A DNA stretch of 11,748 nucleotides from an uncultured bacterium. GTDB taxonomy: Bacteria; Patescibacteriota; Gracilibacteria; UBA4473. The notes under the pieces are model-generated. The model was given only the letters and a program-made list of their open reading frames with translations. It ran no database searches and was not told the origin of the DNA. Below, piece by piece: positions 1 to 6,939 of this stretch (position 1 is the stretch's first letter; each line of letters starts with the position of its first letter). The translations under genes were made by a program, and so were the position numbers. Location: the NCBI GenBank assembly GCA_947311285.1, contig CAMZKS010000102.1, positions 1-11,748 on the forward strand. Reading direction: 5' to 3'.

Positions 1-114
1 AACCTTGAAAATTCACATGGTGTTTTCATGATCATTGTCGGCATCTTCCTTCTGGTTTTTGCCCTCTTCAGTGTGTTAGTGCTGGGCTACTTAAAACGAA
101 AGAAGATTTTGTAA
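1..114 (+). CDS. C-terminal end of a membrane protein, possibly CorA-type Mg2+/Co2+ transporter (partial)
   Basis: The window opens inside this gene; only the last 37 residues are visible, read in frame from base 1 to a TAA at 112-114. They form one strongly hydrophobic helix (about residues 9-30 of the visible part) followed by a short basic tail, LKRKKIL. The CorA family ends this way: the GMN motif, a short loop, the second transmembrane helix and a KRK-type cytoplasmic tail. The visible part begins N-L-E-N, which could be the residues right after GM, but the GM itself lies outside the window. CorA is therefore only a guess and any protein with a C-terminal membrane anchor would fit. The stop lies two bases from the stop of the convergent gene at 117-677, so there is no room for a terminator between them. 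Confidence 0.7.
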   Translation, partial: NLENSHGVFMIIVGIFLLVFALFSVLVLGYLKRKKIL

Positions 115-116
115 CG

Positions 117-677
117 CTAAATTCGCTCTGATTTTTCAAACAAAAAGCTAGTCACTAGAAAGCTTATTGCAGGCAACGAGAACCATAACTGATAGTAATC
201 AATTAAACTTTGCGCCAGCAAGGATTGTTCATAGATCGATATTTCTTGCGCAAACATCATCCCTTCTACAAAAGAATTTCCTGATAAATAAATCAACATC
301 GTCGAAAGAAATAGTAAGGCTGACATTGCAGAAAACCACGCATGAATCGCAAAACGAACTATCACTTTATCATGTTTTTCAAGATGCACATTAAACCCAC
401 TTTTAACCGCAAAAATAACGACTGCTAAAATAAACAAGCCCATCCTCATCCACGACATAATTTGCATTTTTCTTCCTGCCAGCAGTGTTTCAAACCCCGG
501 TGAGGGATCAATCACAAATTCTTGCAACACGCCAGCCACCCCATCGGCCGTTAATATCGCGATGTAGATGCACAAAATCAGCTTAATGGTATCGTTTTGT
601 CCGAGCATAAAGCTGTAGGCAAATAACAATACAAATGCTGACAAGATGACTAAATTCCACGTTAAAGCGACTTCCAT
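117..677 (-). CDS. Multi-pass membrane protein of unknown function
   Basis: This 186-residue protein has about five hydrophobic segments, near residues 7-25, 31-53, 75-93, 107-131 and 163-180, so it is an integral inner-membrane protein. The first two helices, with a polar G-Q-N-D-T turn between them, loosely resemble CvpA-like small membrane proteins, but I see no motif that would justify naming it. The loop at residues 54-74 and the segment at 132-162, which contains several acidic residues, could be exposed. It is transcribed away from the prgI-like gene across a 125-base divergent gap, which may link it to the secretion apparatus, though this is only contextual. The ATG at 677 is preferred because a TATACT box lies just upstream (685-690). 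No Shine-Dalgarno sequence precedes it. Confidence 0.85.
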   Translation of the reverse strand: MEVALTWNLVILSAFVLLFAYSFMLGQNDTIKLILCIYIAILTADGVAGVLQEFVIDPSPGFETLLAGRKMQIMSWMRMGLFILAVVIFAVKSGFNVHLEKHDKVIVRFAIHAWFSAMSALLFLSTMLIYLSGNSFVEGMMFAQEISIYEQSLLAQSLIDYYQLWFSLPAISFLVTSFLFEKSERI

Positions 678-684
678 GGTTTTT

Positions 685-690
685 AGTATA
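685..690 (-). promoter_or_regulatory. -10 box of the membrane protein gene at 117-677
   Basis: Read on the minus strand, TATACT (5 of 6 to the TATAAT consensus) ends seven bases before the ATG at 677. Transcription starting seven bases after the box would begin at about 678, one base before the start codon. No convincing -35 box is seen at 16-18 bases spacing. Confidence 0.5.
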
Positions 691-787
691 GTTAAGATTT
701 AAAAAAAAGAAGAAGTTTTTAGTTTGAAAAAACGGAAACAGGCATTCTAAAGAAAAGATATAAAGCCTTTATTTCTAAGCCCTTTTC

Positions 788-803
788 TGCTATAATCTCG
801 TGA
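788..803 (+). promoter_or_regulatory. Extended -10 promoter of the prgI-like operon, predicted leaderless
   Basis: TGCTATAAT at 788-796 is a perfect extended -10 element (TGn plus TATAAT). The base seven positions after the hexamer is 803, the A of an ATG, so the transcript is predicted to start on the start codon. The -35 region at 17-base spacing (768-773, TTTATT) is weak, as is common with extended -10 promoters. A small palindrome, ATAAAG-C-CTTTAT at 760-772, overlaps that -35 position and could be an operator, though it is short enough to be chance. Confidence 0.65.
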
Positions 804-1252
804 TGTCATTACGTTACAAAGTTCCTCAAGACGTGCAAAGAGAAGATAAAATCTTGTTTTTCATCACTATGAAACAACTTATTATCTTAATGGTGACGGG
901 AGGAATTTCTTACATGTTATTTGTTAGTCTTAGTGAAATCTACATCCTTTCACAGATAGCCATAGCCTTCATTATGCTGCCTTTTATTTTGGGCTGCGCT
1001 TTTTGTTTTGTTCGCATTAAAGGCCTTGGATTAACACAGTTTTTTTTACTAAACATAGAACATTTATTACTTCCGGCCAGACGCTATTGGCGAGCCAGCA
1101 GCCAGCCTCTGGTTTCTAGTACGGTTGCCTTTTCAATGAAAAATAAAGACACCGTTAAAATCATACAAAATAAAAACATCTCCGCCGAGAAGATTAAAAA
1201 CTTGGCTGACTTAATTGATAGCGGCGGTAAAGCGGCTCGAGCTAACGACTAA
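803..1252 (+). CDS. PrgI family membrane protein
   Basis: This is a 149-residue protein of the PrgI family, small membrane proteins found beside VirB4/TraC homologues in Gram-positive-type conjugation systems and very commonly in Patescibacteria. The N-terminal signature RYKVPQDVQREDKI is followed by a hydrophobic pair at about residues 22-43 and 47-71 (a two-helix VirB3-like hairpin), a linker ending in LLLPARRYW and a charged C-terminal region. PrgI is thought to work like VirB3, anchoring the VirB4 ATPase to the membrane. I start it at the ATG at 803 because the TATAAT box at 791-796 predicts transcription starting there; a GTG at 800 in the same frame would add one residue. The traC-like gene begins five bases after the stop, so the two form an operon. 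Confidence 0.9.
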   Translation: MSLRYKVPQDVQREDKILFFITMKQLIILMVTGGISYMLFVSLSEIYILSQIAIAFIMLPFILGCAFCFVRIKGLGLTQFFLLNIEHLLLPARRYWRASSQPLVSSTVAFSMKNKDTVKIIQNKNISAEKIKNLADLIDSGGKAARAND

Positions 1253-1257
1253 ATTCT

Positions 1258-1988
1258 ATGACTAAAAAAGATAAAGAATCGGTTCGAACTAAAGCCAAGA
1301 TGAAACTGCTTTCTACGCAGCGTTACCTTGAGATCTCTGGTGTGCACGATGATACCCTGCTTTTAAAAAATGGTGGTATCAGGGCCGTGCTAGAAGTTTC
1401 ATCCGTGAATTTCAACCTTAAGTCCGAAGAGGAACAAAATGCGATTATTTATTCATACCAACGCTACTTAAATGCCCTTAATTTTCCGGTTCAGATTTTG
1501 ATTAAATCACGAAAACTTGATATCGATCTCTATCTTGAAAACCTCAAAGAGAAAATGCGACACCAGCAGAACGAACTGCTGAAACGCCAAATGGCTGAAT
1601 ACATTGAGTACATTGCCAAGCTGGTTGAGTACGCCGATATTATGGAAAAGAAATTTTTTGTGATCGTGCCACAAAACCCACCCCGAGCCGAGAAAAAAGG
1701 CTTTTTAAAAAGTTTCTGGGAAAAAATTCATCCAGACGACAAAGTGGAAGATATTATTCGGCGACGCAAAGAATTTAAAACCCTTAAAAATGGTTTAGAT
1801 GAGCGCGTAAACGTGGTTACCACGGGGCTAGAAAATTGTGGCCTAAACGTTACCAAGCTTGATACCCAAAAAACAATCGAACTGTTTTACCAGAGTTACA
1901 ATCCACAACTGGCCAGAGAGGAAAAACTAGCCCAATGGATTCGTATGCGATGGAGAAAAACCCAGAAGATAATTTAGTGGAAAATTAG
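1258..1988 (+). CDS. TraC/VirB4 N-terminal-domain-like protein of a type IV secretion apparatus, with a probable -1-base error near 1934
   Basis: The protein resembles the stand-alone N-terminal part of TraC/VirB4 that follows prgI in Patescibacteria. It carries an early LLLKNGGIRAVLEV strand pair (34-47), a long charged helical region (88-130), a FFVIVPQ strand (133-139) and the closing LFYQSYNP segment (209-216). It has no Walker A motif, so it is not the ATPase domain. As written the reading frame ends with an odd basic tail, WIRMRWRKTQKII, and a TAG at 1975-1977. The overlapping frame from 1935 reads MDSYAMEKNPEDNLVEN and stops at 1986-1988, one base before the next ATG. One extra A in the AA at 1934-1935 would join the two into 243 residues with an acidic end, which I consider the true product. 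Start chosen: the ATG five bases after the prgI-like stop. Confidence 0.8.
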
Positions 1989-1989
1989 G

Positions 1990-2802
1990 ATGACACATGA
2001 AAAAGGCATGAAGGGATGGCTAGCAGTCATGGAGGGAGATGAAACAACTCCAGGCTTAGCCGAGTGGACAAATAAAGTGCTATGTGACCTTGAGGGGGAT
2101 TTAAAAATCCGACTAGACACAAAACACCCCATCGGGGGCTTAATTCAAGCCATTGATGAGATAGAATATTTACTCGTTACCCCTCCTAATTTTACTCGTC
2201 AAACGGCTATCAATGATAGTGTTGATCTAATGTCTTACTATGATATTTGGAATGATAATACAGCGACAATTACCTATATTTTTAAGACACTTCTACTTCA
2301 AGTAGTTGCTGAAGACGACTCATCATCTTTAAAAATTATTCAGATTTTAACAACACATCGCCCACAGGTATCCAGGCAAAGCAACACAGAGCGAAAAACA
2401 GATTTAAATCCTCATCAGCGCACTTGGCTCGAACTACTCGCCCAAGCTCCTTTTGCGTATTTTGGATCTAAGGGATTTTCAAGAGATTTCGAGAAATTTA
2501 AGAAAAGAGCCAATACCGATAATCCGAATGAATTTTTACCAACTGATTTTTTATACCATATTACAAGAAAGAATTTTACATCGTCAACATCCCCTCCTCT
2601 TTATACTAATCACTTAAAACGCCATGGCGGTTGCCCAGCATTACATTCTAAGTATAAAAATTTAGATTTAATTAATCGTTTGGGGTTAATTTATTATAAA
2701 GCCTTATGCGAATGGTATGAAGAAAAATATGGTGCCAATGCGTTGGCTGCCGTAACCGCTACCGAAATTAGAGAAGTGGTTGAGTGTCCACATCAAAAAT
2801 AA
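1990..2802 (+). CDS. Protein of unknown function in the prgI-traC operon
   Basis: I do not recognise this 270-residue protein. It has no signal peptide and no clear membrane helix, so it is probably cytoplasmic. Visible landmarks are an acidic N-terminal third, a hydrophobic core at 93-106 (ITYIFKTLLLQVVA), a Phe/Lys-rich stretch at 154-173, and a conserved-looking C-terminal part with RHGGCPALH (211-219), NRLGLIYYKALCEWYEEKYG (229-248) and a final ECPHQK. His212, Cys215, His219, Cys240, Cys266 and His268 could bind a metal, and two Cys-Pro pairs could ligate heme, but this is speculation. It starts one base after the repaired traC stop, so it is probably co-transcribed and may be translationally coupled. 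It occupies the place where the VirB4 ATPase gene is usually found in related loci. An internal ATG at codon 7 is an alternative start. Confidence 0.75.
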   Translation: MTHEKGMKGWLAVMEGDETTPGLAEWTNKVLCDLEGDLKIRLDTKHPIGGLIQAIDEIEYLLVTPPNFTRQTAINDSVDLMSYYDIWNDNTATITYIFKTLLLQVVAEDDSSSLKIIQILTTHRPQVSRQSNTERKTDLNPHQRTWLELLAQAPFAYFGSKGFSRDFEKFKKRANTDNPNEFLPTDFLYHITRKNFTSSTSPPLYTNHLKRHGGCPALHSKYKNLDLINRLGLIYYKALCEWYEEKYGANALAAVTATEIREVVECPHQK

Positions 2803-2827
2803 TATCTGCCATTCCTTACTTTTAAAA

Positions 2828-2914
2828 CCCTCCTCCGACTCCTCCCAACGGGAGGAGAGACATAGGGAAATATTCGATCAACTTCCCTCCCGCTGGGAGG
2901 GATTGAGGGAGGGC
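2828..2914. repeat. Paired GC-rich hairpin element in a convergent gap
   Basis: Two perfect 8-bp stems lie in tandem: CTCCTCCC-AAC-GGGAGGAG at 2839-2857 and TCCCTCCC-GCT-GGGAGGGA at 2884-2902, separated by 26 bases. The outer flanks (2828-2849 against the complement of 2892-2914) also pair imperfectly, so the whole element can fold as one long inverted repeat. It sits between the ends of two convergent genes (2802 and 2989) and may stop transcription from both sides, although it lacks a U tract. The element at 5720-5795 has the same design. The rest of this 186-base gap holds only the repeat at 2934-2982. Confidence 0.7.
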
Positions 2915-2933
2915 AAAACAAAGATACTGAAGT

Positions 2934-2982
2934 AGATTGCCGCGCTCTTTAAAAAAGCATTTTAAACTTCGCTCGCAAAGAC
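2934..2982 (-). repeat. Interspersed repeat, copy 1 (GTC[A/T]TTGCGAG ... CG[C/T]GGCAATCT)
   Basis: Read on the minus strand this 49-base unit begins GTCTTTGCGAG (2982-2972) and ends CGCGGCAATCT (2944-2934). A second unit with matching ends and similar length lies at 6959-7004 on the other strand. The ends are imperfect complements of each other (ATTGC/GCAAT core), and the centre holds an AT-rich 7-bp stem, TTTAAAA/TTTTAAA, at 2948-2966. It lies seven bases beyond the recG stop codon. Repeats with these ends occur in many unrelated bacterial genomes and encode nothing here. Confidence 0.65.
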
Positions 2983-2988
2983 AAATAG

Positions 2989-5058
2989 CTAAAAATAATC
3001 CGTCTCGCTCTCAATCCGTCTTTTTAGACGTGGATGGTTTTCTAGCGTTAAGTCTTTTTCCAAAACTTTAGTCGCCCAATCTCGCGCTTTTTGCATGCCT
3101 TCAACATCTGTAAAATCTGCACACTTCAAATCTGGCAAACCACTTTGTTTCAGGCCATAAACCTCCCCTGAGCCACGCAATTTTAAATCTATTTCTGATA
3201 AGTAAAAACCATCATTACTCTTTTCCATGGCTTTAAGTCGTTCTTTCGATTTATCTTTTTTATCCCCCACCATCAAAAAACAATACGACTGGTAATCATT
3301 CCGGCCAATTCTGCCTCTAAATTGATGTAATTGCGCCAATCCAAATCGTTCTGAATTTTCAATCACCATCACCGTTGAATTTGGAATGTCCACCCCCACT
3401 TCAATCACTGAGGTTGAAACCAAAATATCAAACTCATGGTTTTTAAAACGCTGCATAATACCGTCTTTTTCGTTCGGTTTCATTTTGCCGTGTAAATATT
3501 CTACCCGACGGTTCGGAAACAACTGCTCATTAATGCGCACATACTCGGCTAGTACGTTCTTGGCTTCGATCGCTTCTGATTCTTCTACGAGTGGGCACAC
3601 CCAAAAAATTTGTCGGCCCTTGGTTATTTGATCTTCAATAAACCGGTAACATAACGTTTCGGTTTTAGAATCCGCCACAATTCGTGTGATAATTTCTTTT
3701 CGACCCGCCGGTTTTTCCGCAATGATCGATAAGTCTTGATCGCCATAAATAGTTAAAGCCAAACTCCGTGGAATGGGAGTGGCGGTCATGGCTAATACAT
3801 GTGCATGATTCTCCGCCAACAAGGCTCGTTGTTGTACGCCAAAGCGGTGTTGCTCATCAATAACCGCTAAGGCCAAATTATTAAACACGGTGTCATGCGT
3901 TAAAATGGCATGCGTCCCTATGAGGAATTTTATTTTACCGAGGCGCAAACGCTCTTTAGTGAGTTTTTTATTTTTAGCCGTGACAGATCCAGTGAGTAAT
4001 GCACATTGCTCGGTACAGTCGCCTATTAATAATTCATCCTCATGCTCTAAACCTTCTGGCAAAGTTCGTTTCACAAACTCGATCAAACTAATATAATGTT
4101 GTTGGGCTAAAATCTCCGTTGGCGCCAGAATCGCTACCTGAAACCCCTGACGCACTAAGTGTAATCCCGCTAAAAAAGCTACGATTGTTTTTCCGCTGCC
4201 TACGTCGCCTTGCAACAACCGGTGCATGGATCGATCCTTCTTAAAGTCTTCAAGTACATCTAACAGCGACTTTTTCTGCTGATTAGTAAGGGTAAACGGC
4301 AATGTTGCCAGATCTTTCTTAATTTGTTCCGGATCGAAATCTACCCGGTAAGGATTTTTATGCGATTGCTCACGATTGAATTTGGCTTGTAATACCCGAA
4401 CCTGTATTTCAAAAATCTCCTGAAACCCAAGTCTTCGCTTCGCTTCAAACCATTCTTCCTTATTACCAGGGAAATGAATTTTTTTGATAGCGGTTGGTAA
4501 ATCCATTAGATTTTCCGCTTTAATAATTTCCGGTGGCAGCGGGTCTTTAAACTCGTTAGCCAAAGTCAGCATGCCTGATATTTTTTCACGCAGCCATTTC
4601 GCCGTAATTGGAGGCGACTCTGGATAAATAGGGCGTATTCCTCCCACATGCACGTTAGTCTCTAAATGCACCTCTGGGTTTAATATTTTCAACTTTCCGT
4701 AGTCACGTTCCACCTTGCCAATCAAAAACAGCCTACGGGGCATATTTACACTTTTAAGGCTGTAGGGAATCTGAAACCAAATTACATCAATAGACGTGCC
4801 ATCATCCAGCACCATTACTCCTTTCGCAAAATACTTTCCCGATTTAGCCCGTTCTTTCTTAAATGACTGTAAAGTTCCATCTAAAGTGTTTTTATTCCCT
4901 AGTGTAATTTCAGCTGAACGGCTGGCAGGCTCTGTCGATTCCAAAGCTCGTGGAAAGAAATTCAACAAATCTTGCACCGTTACGATGCCCATCGATTCTA
5001 ATTTAGAAAGGTGATGTTTCGTGGTTCGAATAACGCCAGAAAGAGGACTACTTAACAT
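2989..5058 (-). CDS. recG: ATP-dependent DNA helicase RecG
   Basis: RecG remodels stalled replication forks and branch-migrates Holliday junctions, acting as a monomer on branched DNA in the cytoplasm. The 689 residues match the usual family length. The wedge/OB-fold region lies roughly at residues 55-170, followed by a superfamily 2 helicase core. Walker A is GDVGSGKT (284-291), the DEXH box is DEQH (401-404) in VIDEQHRFGVQQR, motif III is TATP (425-428), the VIEVGVDIPN motif is at 551-560 and motif VI is QFRGRIGR (579-586). The C-terminal TRG-type region is present at 624-640 as DLKLRGSGEVYGLKQSG, differing from the more common RGPG and GTRQ forms. The N terminus has a helix-hairpin-helix-like stretch (LSKLESMGIVTVQDLLNFFP). 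Its start is divergent from the pilin-like gene at 5205. A weak TAAATT at 5065-5070 is six bases before the ATG. No frameshift is seen. Confidence 0.97.
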   Translation of the reverse strand: MLSSPLSGVIRTTKHHLSKLESMGIVTVQDLLNFFPRALESTEPASRSAEITLGNKNTLDGTLQSFKKERAKSGKYFAKGVMVLDDGTSIDVIWFQIPYSLKSVNMPRRLFLIGKVERDYGKLKILNPEVHLETNVHVGGIRPIYPESPPITAKWLREKISGMLTLANEFKDPLPPEIIKAENLMDLPTAIKKIHFPGNKEEWFEAKRRLGFQEIFEIQVRVLQAKFNREQSHKNPYRVDFDPEQIKKDLATLPFTLTNQQKKSLLDVLEDFKKDRSMHRLLQGDVGSGKTIVAFLAGLHLVRQGFQVAILAPTEILAQQHYISLIEFVKRTLPEGLEHEDELLIGDCTEQCALLTGSVTAKNKKLTKERLRLGKIKFLIGTHAILTHDTVFNNLALAVIDEQHRFGVQQRALLAENHAHVLAMTATPIPRSLALTIYGDQDLSIIAEKPAGRKEIITRIVADSKTETLCYRFIEDQITKGRQIFWVCPLVEESEAIEAKNVLAEYVRINEQLFPNRRVEYLHGKMKPNEKDGIMQRFKNHEFDILVSTSVIEVGVDIPNSTVMVIENSERFGLAQLHQFRGRIGRNDYQSYCFLMVGDKKDKSKERLKAMEKSNDGFYLSEIDLKLRGSGEVYGLKQSGLPDLKCADFTDVEGMQKARDWATKVLEKDLTLENHPRLKRRIESETDYF

Positions 5059-5110
5059 GGTTCAAATTTACTACAGTTAAGACTCAAATAAAAAAAGATT
5101 TTGCAAATAC

Positions 5111-5139
5111 TTGGTTTTAGTCCAGAATTAGGGTATACT
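5111..5139 (+). promoter_or_regulatory. Promoter of the pilin-like gene at 5205
   Basis: TTGGTT at 5111-5116 and TATACT at 5134-5139 are separated by 17 bases. Transcription would begin near 5146, giving a 5' leader of about 59 bases, unlike the leaderless-type promoters elsewhere in the window. The leader is AT-rich and has no Shine-Dalgarno sequence before the ATG at 5205. Confidence 0.55.
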
Positions 5140-5204
5140 AGTAAGAAGTTGGCATTAAAAATGTCACTTACAAATCAATATCAAATTTATTTTTTAAAAA
5201 AAAC

Positions 5205-5579
5205 ATGAAGAAATTCCTCGCCCCCGGCCTCGCTTTACTATTCGCATCAGCGCTTTTTATTGATCCAGCAATGGCTCAACTAATTAGTCCTATCGACAAT
5301 CCGGCAGAAATTGGAAATGCTACCCAGCAAGAAGCCAGTCTTCGAGCTATGGTGCTTAAGTTTGTGAATTTCTTCCTCTACTTCCTTGGATTAATCGCGA
5401 CCGTATTCGTAATCTACGGTGGTTTCCTATACATCACTTCTCAGGGTGATGACGGTAACGTTGAAAAAGCTAAGAAAATTCTTACTTTCGCCGCTATCGG
5501 GATTTTGATTATTCTTATCTCATTCGCTTTGATAAATACACTACTTACCGCGGGTATTTCACAGCAAGCCCTTACATAG
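5205..5579 (+). CDS. VirB2/TrbC-type pilin-like protein with signal peptide
   Basis: This 124-residue protein begins with a typical signal peptide: MKK, a hydrophobic stretch to about residue 18, and the cleavage-like sequence PAMA before Gln25. The mature part has two membrane helices at about 48-78 and 91-114 joined by a short polar loop, SQGDDGNVEKAKK (79-91). This is the layout of the VirB2/TrbC pilins of type IV secretion, which are inserted in the inner membrane as helical hairpins and then polymerised or used as a small membrane subunit. The GGFLYITSQGDD...EKAKK core parallels GGISFILSGGNDEKIKQ in the protein at 7739-8278, so the two are probably distant paralogues. The gene stands alone, with its own promoter and terminator. 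Whether it makes a real pilus cannot be told from sequence. Confidence 0.88.
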   Translation: MKKFLAPGLALLFASALFIDPAMAQLISPIDNPAEIGNATQQEASLRAMVLKFVNFFLYFLGLIATVFVIYGGFLYITSQGDDGNVEKAKKILTFAAIGILIILISFALINTLLTAGISQQALT

Positions 5580-5604
5580 TAAGAAGCTCAAAACTGAATT
5601 ACTT

Positions 5605-5635
5605 AAAAGCCGCTCCCAACAGAGCGGCTTTTTTT
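5605..5635 (+). terminator. Intrinsic terminator of the pilin-like gene
   Basis: An 11-bp perfect stem (AAAAGCCGCTC at 5605-5615 with GAGCGGCTTTT at 5622-5632) with a 6-base loop CCAACA is followed by a T run to 5635. It lies 26 bases after the stop codon and is the clearest terminator in the window. Confidence 0.92.
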
Positions 5636-5657
5636 ATGCAGACATACCCTTTGAAAA

Positions 5658-5681
5658 AAATTCAAGGTCGACCTTGAATTT
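5658..5681. repeat. Perfect 24-bp palindrome
   Basis: The half-site AAATTCAAGGTC (5658-5669) is followed directly by its exact complement, centred on GGTCGACC. It lies 22 bases beyond the terminator, in a gap between convergent genes, so it is not placed like an operator. It may be a protein-binding site or a dispersed repeat. Confidence 0.75.
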
Positions 5682-5719
5682 ACATTCTATCTTAAATACC
5701 ACCTCTGTCCTATGGACAT

Positions 5720-5795
5720 CTCCGCCTAAGCTAGGAGGAGAAAAACAAACTCAATGTGCACCTCCCCTCTTCTCGGAAGAGGGGAATGAGGGGTG
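5720..5795. repeat. Paired GC-rich hairpin element, second copy of the design at 2828-2914
   Basis: A first stem, CTCCGCCT with AGGAGGAG (5720-5740, one mismatch), is followed after 23 bases by a perfect 9-bp stem CCCCTCTTC-TCG-GAAGAGGGG (5764-5784) and a trailing AATGAGGGGTG. The order stem, spacer of about 25 bases, stem, trailing TGAGGG copies the element at 2828-2914 with different base pairs, which is what compensatory change in a structured repeat would produce. It also lies between convergent genes (5579 and 5867). It encodes nothing credible. Confidence 0.6.
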
Positions 5796-5811
5796 TTCTA
5801 ATTTAAAGCAG

Positions 5812-5848
5812 ATCCCCACTGACTGGATCCCAAATCAAGTTTGGGACG
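5812..5848. repeat. Short palindromic repeat (TCCCAAA-TCAAG-TTTGGGA)
   Basis: A 7-bp perfect stem at 5828-5834 and 5840-5846 with a 5-base loop is preceded by GATCCCCACTGACTGGA. The GGATCCCnAATCAAGTTnGGGA pattern resembles palindromic repeats seen in many bacteria. It lies 20 bases beyond the pfkB-family stop and could act as its 3' hairpin, but there is no T tract. Confidence 0.45.
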
Positions 5849-5866
5849 GTAGGAGGAAAATAAGCC

Positions 5867-6931
5867 TTACTCCATTCCACTCGTCAACGCCTCAACCTCT
5901 GGTAATTTTAATTGCCCTGGCTGTGCGCCAAACTTTTGAATTACGGAAGCGGCATTAAAGCTTCCCCAAGCCATTTGCTGTGCCAAATTTTCACCATGCA
6001 TGGCTGCAGCAACAAAGCCAACGGCAAATGAATCACCCGCCCCAAGCGTATCAACCACTGGCACCTCTTGTGGCAGTGATAACAAATGATCCGACTCCGT
6101 AAAGACTTGTGCCCCACGACGACCATCCGTAATAACTACATTTTTTACTCCTGCTTTTAAAAATTTATCCGCCATGGCTCTCATGTCTGCCAAATGTTTG
6201 GGTTCATACGCTGTGTAGGGCGTAACTTCTCGCCCAAATAACGCGGCCTCATAATCAGAAAACTCATGAACCGTCGCTTTCATTCCCGTAAAGGCCTCCG
6301 CCTCCTCGCAGTTAATAAACAAAAAATCAATCCTAGGGAAAACCGCATTATAATGATCAAAACCAAGCTTAAACTGTGTTCCACCAGGATTCCACGCCAC
6401 CACTGTTTCTGGATGCTGAGCCTTAAATTGCGGCAAGCTTTCTAAAATATTACCGGCACATAAATGACCAAAATAAAGGGCTTTAGCTTTAGGGGCTTGA
6501 AGCAAGGTTTGATCATTAAAATTTTCACACACCGTCCGACGATGCAACACCGTACGCTCTCCTTCCCATGAATTTAAAATAATAGAGAAACTTGAACTTT
6601 GGTTCTTAGCTACCGTTAAATAATCGGTGTTAATATTATGTTTTTGCAATTCGTCATAAATAAAGCCTTGATAAGATTGATCCCCAATGATCCCAAATAC
6701 GGCCGGCTTAAATCCCAGTTTTGCAAAACCAACGGCAGTGTTCGCAGCCCCTCCTCCGGCTTGCACTAAAGAATGTCTAACTTGAATTTTTTCTCCTAAA
6801 GGCACTTTTAAAAAACTTTCGGGGCCTGCCAAGGCTTTTTCAATACCGATAGGTCCTTCTTCCGATAAGGGAATAAATATATCAAGCGTGAGTGAACCAA
6901 AGCACAAGATGTCAAATTCAGAGTTTTTCAT
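5867..6931 (-). CDS. PfkB-family carbohydrate or nucleoside kinase
   Basis: The 354-residue protein is a PfkB (ribokinase-like) kinase that phosphorylates a sugar or nucleoside with ATP in the cytoplasm. The N-terminal family signature is AGGGAANTAVGFAKLG (58-73). The second signature, DTLGAGDSFAVGF (294-306), contains the anion-hole GAG and the catalytic base Asp300. INCEEAEAF (206-214) is the N..E motif linked to Mg2+ and phosphate, and VITDGRRGAQV (266-276) precedes the nucleotide loop. The substrate cannot be deduced: adenosine kinase, ribokinase and fructokinase types are all possible. An insertion around 221-250 contains many aromatic and acidic residues. The ATG at 6931 is supported by a perfect extended -10 box eight bases upstream. 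The gene is convergent with the pilin-like gene, and comF lies upstream on the same strand beyond a 99-base gap. Confidence 0.93.
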   Translation of the reverse strand: MKNSEFDILCFGSLTLDIFIPLSEEGPIGIEKALAGPESFLKVPLGEKIQVRHSLVQAGGGAANTAVGFAKLGFKPAVFGIIGDQSYQGFIYDELQKHNINTDYLTVAKNQSSSFSIILNSWEGERTVLHRRTVCENFNDQTLLQAPKAKALYFGHLCAGNILESLPQFKAQHPETVVAWNPGGTQFKLGFDHYNAVFPRIDFLFINCEEAEAFTGMKATVHEFSDYEAALFGREVTPYTAYEPKHLADMRAMADKFLKAGVKNVVITDGRRGAQVFTESDHLLSLPQEVPVVDTLGAGDSFAVGFVAAAMHGENLAQQMAWGSFNAASVIQKFGAQPGQLKLPEVEALTSGME

Positions 6932-6939
6932 ATCAGACC

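Noticed and set aside
167..394. Open frame on the plus strand inside the membrane protein gene
   Set aside because: It lies wholly antisense to the five-helix protein, has no promoter or plausible domain, and is Ser/Thr-rich as expected from the complement of hydrophobic codons.
1990..2802. Gene at 1990-2802 as a piece of VirB4
   Set aside because: No Walker A or B motif and no similarity to the ATPase core are visible, and the frame is intact over 270 codons.
2828..2914. CRISPR array or insertion sequence end
   Set aside because: There are two hairpins, not regularly spaced direct repeats, and no transposase or cas gene is nearby.
5674..5958. Possible 94-residue gene on the plus strand
   Set aside because: It is made of the hairpin repeats and runs into the 3' end of the pfkB-family gene. 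The product shows no fold-like pattern.
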